64,000 nt of DNA from contig NZ_AP025506.1 of NCBI RefSeq assembly GCF_024347595.1, positions 1,674,001-1,738,000 of the forward strand, given 5' to 3'. Source of the stretch: Vibrio pomeroyi (GTDB taxonomy: Bacteria > Pseudomonadota > Gammaproteobacteria > Enterobacterales > Vibrionaceae). Shown in pieces: positions 60,424 to 64,000 of this stretch (the first letter of the stretch is position 1; each line of letters opens with the position of its first letter). Made by a program: the position numbers and the translations under genes. The notes under the pieces are model-generated. The model was not told where the DNA came from. It saw nothing but the letters and a program-made list of their open reading frames with translations, and did no database searches.

Positions 60424-60804
60424 ATGAGTATTGAACGTCATGGAATATCGGTTGGAATTGAACGTGTTAGCTGCGAAACCATCATCGTGTTCAAAGCGAA
60501 AGGAAAGCTGACGCACGACGATTATCAAGCAATGATACCAATCTTAAAAACAACAATAGAAGAGCTCGACTCTTCCACATTGAAGATTCTGGTCGATATC
60601 TCAACATTAACCGGTTGGGAGCTGCGCGCCGCGTGGGACGATTTCAAACTCGGATTAGAGCTCAACTCTAAAATCGACAAGATTGCGATTTACGGCGATA
60701 AAAGCTGGCAAGAACTCGCATCAAAAGTTGGAAGCTGGTTTGTGTCTGGCGATATTAAGTCATTTGAAGAATACGACTCTGCCATTGAGTGGTTGATTGA
60801 CTAA
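60424..60804 (+). CDS. SpoIIAA-like (STAS-type) protein
   Basis: A 126-residue protein of the SpoIIAA-like family. Hallmarks are FKAKGKLTHDDYQAMIP, LKILVDISTLTGWELRAAWDDFKLGL (in pieces), KIAIYGDKSWQE and FVSGDIKSFEEYDSAIEWL. The STAS/Sec14-like fold often binds lipids or partners; the role is unknown. Family members frequently occur alone, as here. Between it and the methyltransferase is a weak hairpin near 60342-60359. Confidence 0.87.
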   Translation: MSIERHGISVGIERVSCETIIVFKAKGKLTHDDYQAMIPILKTTIEELDSSTLKILVDISTLTGWELRAAWDDFKLGLELNSKIDKIAIYGDKSWQELASKVGSWFVSGDIKSFEEYDSAIEWLID

Positions 60805-60995
60805 TTCATTCGCGGTTCAGTTGTTGTCGCTGGTGGTAAGCGGAAGGAACCACCTTGAAGGCTGTCGTCTATCCGTTCTCAAGGCCATTCCCTAAGCAAT
60901 TCAATAGAATATGTTTATCGCTGCATGTAACATGCGCCTACCGCGACACGTTCGCGCTAACTAAAAGAATAAGCAAAATAACAAGGTCTAAGAAC

Positions 60996-61397
60996 ATGAA
61001 TAAGGTAATTGATAAGCTCGCTTGGATATTCATTAAAGATGGCAAGCTATTGATGGTGAGATCAAAAGGCAAAGAACTGTTTTACTTACCGGGCGGCAAG
61101 CGTGAAGCCGGCGAAAGTGACGAGCAAGCATTGGTTCGTGAAATCAAAGAAGAGATTTCAGTCGATTTGGTACCTGATTCAATCAAATACGTTGAGACAT
61201 TTACCGGCCAGGCCGATGGCAAAGCGGAAGGCGTATCGGTGCAATTGACTTGTTACGCTGCAGATTACACAGGTGAACTGTCTCCAGATGCTGAAATTGA
61301 AGAGCTCAAGTTTGTTGATGGCAACGACAGAGCGGTATGTTCATTAGCAGCACTGGTTGCGCTAGATTGGTTAGAAAAGAACCAGTACTTAGTTTAA
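60996..61397 (+). CDS. Nudix hydrolase
   Basis: 133 residues from the ATG at 60996; the frame is open 141 bases upstream but the family starts MNKVIDKLAWIFIKDGKLL. The Nudix box is complete in GGKREAGESDEQALVREIKEEI (read as G-x5-E-x7-REIxEE, about 34-55), with the catalytic glutamates. It hydrolyses nucleoside-diphosphate-type compounds, possibly a housecleaning enzyme. AAGG lies upstream. It converges on a YkgJ-type gene. Confidence 0.91.
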   Translation: MNKVIDKLAWIFIKDGKLLMVRSKGKELFYLPGGKREAGESDEQALVREIKEEISVDLVPDSIKYVETFTGQADGKAEGVSVQLTCYAADYTGELSPDAEIEELKFVDGNDRAVCSLAALVALDWLEKNQYLV

Positions 61398-61427
61398 CGA
61401 CAGAGCACGATCCTCAAAAGATCCCTA

Positions 61428-61829
61428 TTATGAAAAGCTTGAAGGACGGCTATCTCTCATTAGAAGGTCGAGTTTTCTTTGAGCTTTTTTCGTATCTTGC
61501 AGATCCACCACCTCAATCATCTCGCACTCGTCCCTCACCATCTCATTGATTAGGCTAGGGTAGTGTCGGCAATCTTCTGGTCGGTCTAAGTAAATACTGC
61601 ATGTGTATTTGGCTTGGGCATTCGTGTCTTTATTCGGAACTAGCTCTAGAAATGGGCAACGAGTTAGGCGTTCGCCAGATTCAGGATCAAACCAAATCTC
61701 ACTACCGCGAACATATTCAAAGATGTCTGGGTTGAACAGCTCCCACAAATCAATCTCTTCTTGAGTTGCGGCAAGGTCACCATCGCCATATTTGATACAG
61801 CATTTTCCGCATTGATTACAATCTTTCAT
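61428..61829 (-). CDS. YkgJ family cysteine-cluster protein
   Basis: A 133-residue metal-binding protein. It starts CNQCGKCCIKYG (Cys4, Cys7, Cys10, Cys11), the YkgJ/Zn-Fe chelating signature, and has further Cys in TRCPFLE, KYTCSIYLDRPEDC and RDECEM. The family probably binds a [4Fe-4S] cluster or zinc; the function is unknown. It is a single gene that converges on the Nudix gene. Confidence 0.9.
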   Translation of the reverse strand: MKDCNQCGKCCIKYGDGDLAATQEEIDLWELFNPDIFEYVRGSEIWFDPESGERLTRCPFLELVPNKDTNAQAKYTCSIYLDRPEDCRHYPSLINEMVRDECEMIEVVDLQDTKKAQRKLDLLMRDSRPSSFS

Positions 61830-62012
61830 TCGTGGCTTCTTAGTTAACTTACTCTTCTAATATTATCACTGATACGATGCGGCACGTTGATTTAGTTGCT
61901 CAGAGCTCAAAAAGAGGGCGAGGAGCAAGCAATCATTCGCAAAGTGAACCGCCGAAGCACAGTAAACAGTGATACAATTTCTCTTCGTAAGTTATTAATG
62001 CAAAGGCTCCAA

Positions 62013-62174
62013 ATGAGAACAATCTATACCACTGAAGGCGACATCAACGCAAAGAAACAGAAAGACGCTTATCCAAAACTGGCGTTATGTGAAAACTGCG
62101 TGCGTGATTATGTGGTGATTGAGCAAGGTGAGCGCACTTACAAGCCTTGTGCTAAATGTGGTACCGACGATTAA
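62013..62174 (+). CDS. Small double-CxxC zinc-binding protein
   Basis: 53 residues from the ATG at 62013, with AAGG six bases ahead; the longer frame from 61896 has no ribosome site. It has CENC and CAKC pairs (about Cys28/31 and Cys46/49), a zinc-ribbon-like arrangement. It is coupled to the pseudouridine synthase by TAATG, one shared base. The function is unknown; coupling suggests a ribosome- or RNA-related role, which is an inference. Confidence 0.82.
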   Translation: MRTIYTTEGDINAKKQKDAYPKLALCENCVRDYVVIEQGERTYKPCAKCGTDD

Positions 62175-62863
62175 TGCGCCTTGATAAATACCTTTGTAAA
62201 AGCACAGACCTCACTAAGCCAGAAGCCATTGAGAGAATCCATAATGGTGAGGTAAGTGTAAACGGTGAAGTGGTGCTTTATGAATCTACTCAGGTTCATG
62301 AAAGTAACACCATCCTGCTCAATGGCGACGTATTAACGCTACGCGCATTTCGTTACATCTTAATGCACAAGCCTGCAGGTACTATCTGTTCCAATATCGA
62401 TGAAGTGTACCCATCGCTTTTCAATCATCTTGAGGTGGATAAAGCCTCTGAACTGCACATCGCAGGGCGGTTAGACGCCGATACTACAGGCTTAGTATTG
62501 ATCACTGATGATGGACGTTGGTCTTTCAATATCACACTGCCAACTAAGTCGTGTAAAAAGGTGTATCGTGTGACATTGTCACGGGATATCAAAGACGATG
62601 TCGCAGATAAATTCAAAGCGGGGGTTCAGCTGCAAGGTGAGAAGAATCCCACGCGGCCCGCAGAACTAGAAGTGATAAGCCCCAAAGAAGTGCTACTGAC
62701 CATCACAGAAGGTAAGTTCCATCAAGTTAAGCGAATGTTCGCTGCGGTTGGAAACCGAGTGGTAGGGCTGCACAGAGAGCAAATAGGCGATGTAAGTCTA
62801 GATGTTGAAGAAGGCCAGTGGCGTTATCTCACAGAAGATGAAGTTAGCTCTTTCAGCCAGTAA
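62174..62863 (+). CDS. RsuA-family pseudouridine synthase
   Basis: 229 residues from the ATG at 62174, which overlaps the preceding stop. It starts with an S4 RNA-binding domain (RLDKYLCKSTDLTKPEAIERI, 2-50 in pieces), then the RsuA-type catalytic domain with HKPAGTICS, the catalytic Asp in AGRLDADTTGLVL, and the KVYRVTL and GKFHQVKRMF motifs. RsuA makes pseudouridine 516 in 16S rRNA; a paralogue with a different uridine is possible. A vibrio genome usually has a few RsuA/RluE homologues, so I leave the symbol empty. Confidence 0.93.
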   Translation: MRLDKYLCKSTDLTKPEAIERIHNGEVSVNGEVVLYESTQVHESNTILLNGDVLTLRAFRYILMHKPAGTICSNIDEVYPSLFNHLEVDKASELHIAGRLDADTTGLVLITDDGRWSFNITLPTKSCKKVYRVTLSRDIKDDVADKFKAGVQLQGEKNPTRPAELEVISPKEVLLTITEGKFHQVKRMFAAVGNRVVGLHREQIGDVSLDVEEGQWRYLTEDEVSSFSQ

Positions 62864-62883
62864 CCTAAAACAAATTAAAACAT

Positions 62884-62909
62884 AAAGCCTAGCGATACTT
62901 CTGGGCTTT
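62884..62909 (+). terminator. Weak terminator-like hairpin after RsuA-type gene
   Basis: AAAGCCTAG pairs with CTGGGCTTT (one wobble) around an 8-nt loop, but only three Ts follow within the stem. It may attenuate read-through into the VOC gene. Confidence 0.4.
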
Positions 62910-62931
62910 AAAACAGAAGGAATTGTTTATC

Positions 62932-63306
62932 ATGGAAAACCTCAAAGTCACAGAAATAAAGTCGTTCGTACCCGCGAAAGACTTCGACTTATCAAAGCGT
63001 TTTTATCAAAATCTCGGCTTTGAAATCATGTCTGAATTCCATGATATCGCTTATTTTCGTCACGGCGATTATGCATTCCTTTTACAAGATTTTTACGAAC
63101 CTGCGCACTGTCACAATTACATGATGCACTTGCTGGTGGAAGACGTAAAAAGTTGGTATCAACACGTGCAAAACTCTAATGTAATGACGGAATTTGAAGT
63201 AACCGTTACTGAGGTTGTAGAGCAACCTTGGGGAATGCTTGAGTTTTGTATCACTGACCCAAGTGGCGTGCTATGGCGTGTTGCCGAGAACATCAGGCCA
63301 CGTTAG
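62932..63306 (+). CDS. VOC family protein
   Basis: A 124-residue VOC-fold protein from the ATG at 62932, where AGAAGGAAT lies upstream. It has IKSFVPAKDFDLSKRFYQNLGFE, DIAYFRHGDYAFLLQ, the His-containing MMHLLVEDVKSW and GMLEFCITDPSGVLWRV with the Glu/His metal region. Relatives include glyoxalase-like and antibiotic-resistance proteins; the substrate is unknown. Confidence 0.87.
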   Translation: MENLKVTEIKSFVPAKDFDLSKRFYQNLGFEIMSEFHDIAYFRHGDYAFLLQDFYEPAHCHNYMMHLLVEDVKSWYQHVQNSNVMTEFEVTVTEVVEQPWGMLEFCITDPSGVLWRVAENIRPR

Positions 63307-63401
63307 CCCGTAAACTTGTTTTAAGGCCAGTGAAACGCTTCAAATTATCCATATATCGCTGAATTTATACCGCTCTCGGTAATTATCAAATAGGTTAAAA
63401 C

Positions 63402-64000
63402 ATGGATATAAAGGCTAAAATGCACAACCAAGACGTTTATTATTGTGATGACGTTGATCTGGTCGCCGAGCAAACACAATGCTTAGAAGTGCTTTACGAT
63501 TTCAACCACACTCGCCCGAGCGAAGGCGACAAACGCCAACAAATCATGAAGCAACTGTTCGCAGAAGTAGGCGAGGGTTGTTACATCGAGCCACCACTTC
63601 ATGCCAACTGGGGTCGTCACACTCATCTAGGCAATAACGTATACGTAAACTTCAACCTAACGCTTGTTGACGACACCGACGTATTCATCGGTGATAACGT
63701 AATGATTGCACCTAACGTTACTATCGCGACAGGCACACATCCCATCAGCCCAGAACTTAGGCTCAAAGCCGCGCAATTCAATGTTCCTGTTCGTATCGGC
63801 AACAATGTATGGCTTGGCGCACACACGGTCGTATTACCGGGCGTCACCATAGGTGAAAACTCGGTTATCGGCGCGGGCAGCATAGTCACCAAAGACATCC
63901 CAGCCAATGTGGTTGCCGTCGGTAACCCGTGCAAAGTGGTACGAGAAATCAATGAACGCGACCGAGAGTATTACCACAAAGATCGCCGCATTCCAGACGA
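63402..64000 (+). CDS. Sugar O-acetyltransferase (Maa/LacA-like), 3' end cut by window
   Basis: Partial at the right edge: 199 codons with no stop in the window. It has an N-terminal Maa-type helix (VDLVAEQTQCLEVLYDFN, about 18-35), then a left-handed beta-helix of hexapeptide repeats (IGDNVMIAPNVTIATG, IGNNVWLGAHTVVLPGVTIGENSVIGAGSIVTKDIP in pieces). The catalytic His is in GTHPISPELR. It transfers acetyl from acetyl-CoA to maltose/galactoside-type sugars. The visible length is already near full (about 185-205 residues), so only a few residues are missing. Confidence 0.9.
   Translation, partial: MDIKAKMHNQDVYYCDDVDLVAEQTQCLEVLYDFNHTRPSEGDKRQQIMKQLFAEVGEGCYIEPPLHANWGRHTHLGNNVYVNFNLTLVDDTDVFIGDNVMIAPNVTIATGTHPISPELRLKAAQFNVPVRIGNNVWLGAHTVVLPGVTIGENSVIGAGSIVTKDIPANVVAVGNPCKVVREINERDREYYHKDRRIPD

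Noticed and set aside
57102..63306. Row of small same-strand genes resembling integron cassettes
   Set aside because: No attC/VCR-like repeats between genes, spacers differ, and several genes overlap or are coupled.

Overview
The window reads as gammaproteobacterial chromosome from a marine Vibrio, most likely near the Splendidus clade. This is inferred from gene content (CRY-DASH plus FeS-type photolyase operon, PA4780-type RIO kinase, DUF3297, GlpT/GlpQ, Fur-box sequences, amphibactin-like NRPS locus) and from moderate base composition; no rRNA or marker gene is present to fix the species. No tRNA, rRNA, CRISPR array, insertion sequence or prophage was seen.

Layout. 0-1.7 kb: 3' part of a CirA/IrgA-like TonB receptor with a strong terminator. 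1.8-10.2 kb: a methyltransferase, a PAS-GGDEF diguanylate cyclase, a GNAT enzyme, a secreted subtilase with a large insert, an ArgO/LysE exporter, a GST, a small OmpA-like barrel behind a structured leader, and a VOC protein. 10.4-21.3 kb: DNA maintenance and light damage: sbcD-sbcC, a tandem array of 61-bp palindromic repeats, a 57-aa DUF2256 gene, a RIO kinase, a translationally coupled operon (CRY-DASH, FeS-cluster photolyase, SDR) on the minus strand, and uspA. 21.6-23.4 kb: a PcfJ-like protein, a 45-aa zinc ribbon and a GNAT enzyme.

23.4-51.7 kb is the centrepiece: a complete hydroxamate peptide-siderophore locus. It holds a phosphopantetheinyl transferase, a FhuC-FhuD-FhuB-type importer, a PvdE/SyrD-type exporter, an MbtH protein, two NRPSs (C-A-T-E-C-A-T-C-A-T and C-A-T-E-TE), a TonB-dependent siderophore receptor, an IucB-like acetyltransferase and an ornithine/lysine N-hydroxylase. 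Three of the four A domains share one specificity pocket and the third module reads as serine. With the hydroxylase and acetyltransferase this predicts an acylated tetrapeptide of three N5-acetyl-N5-hydroxyornithines and one serine, that is, an amphibactin-type siderophore. Three Fur-box-like sites sit in front of the three transcription units.

52-64 kb is accessory: DUF3297, an orphan outer-membrane barrel, an acidic lipoprotein, glpT, a frameshifted glpQ, an ASCH protein, a doubly frameshifted D-2-hydroxyacid dehydrogenase, GNAT, HAD and methyltransferase genes, a SpoIIAA-like protein, a Nudix hydrolase, a YkgJ-type protein, a small zinc protein coupled to an RsuA-type pseudouridine synthase, a VOC protein, and a sugar O-acetyltransferase running off the end.

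The most unusual sequence-level signal is a set of four unrelated heptanucleotide tandem arrays, each about four copies. One lies inside the dehydrogenase gene, where its expansion breaks the frame. glpQ is broken by a separate tandem duplication of 8 bp. Removing the presumed extra units restores both genes to full-length family members.
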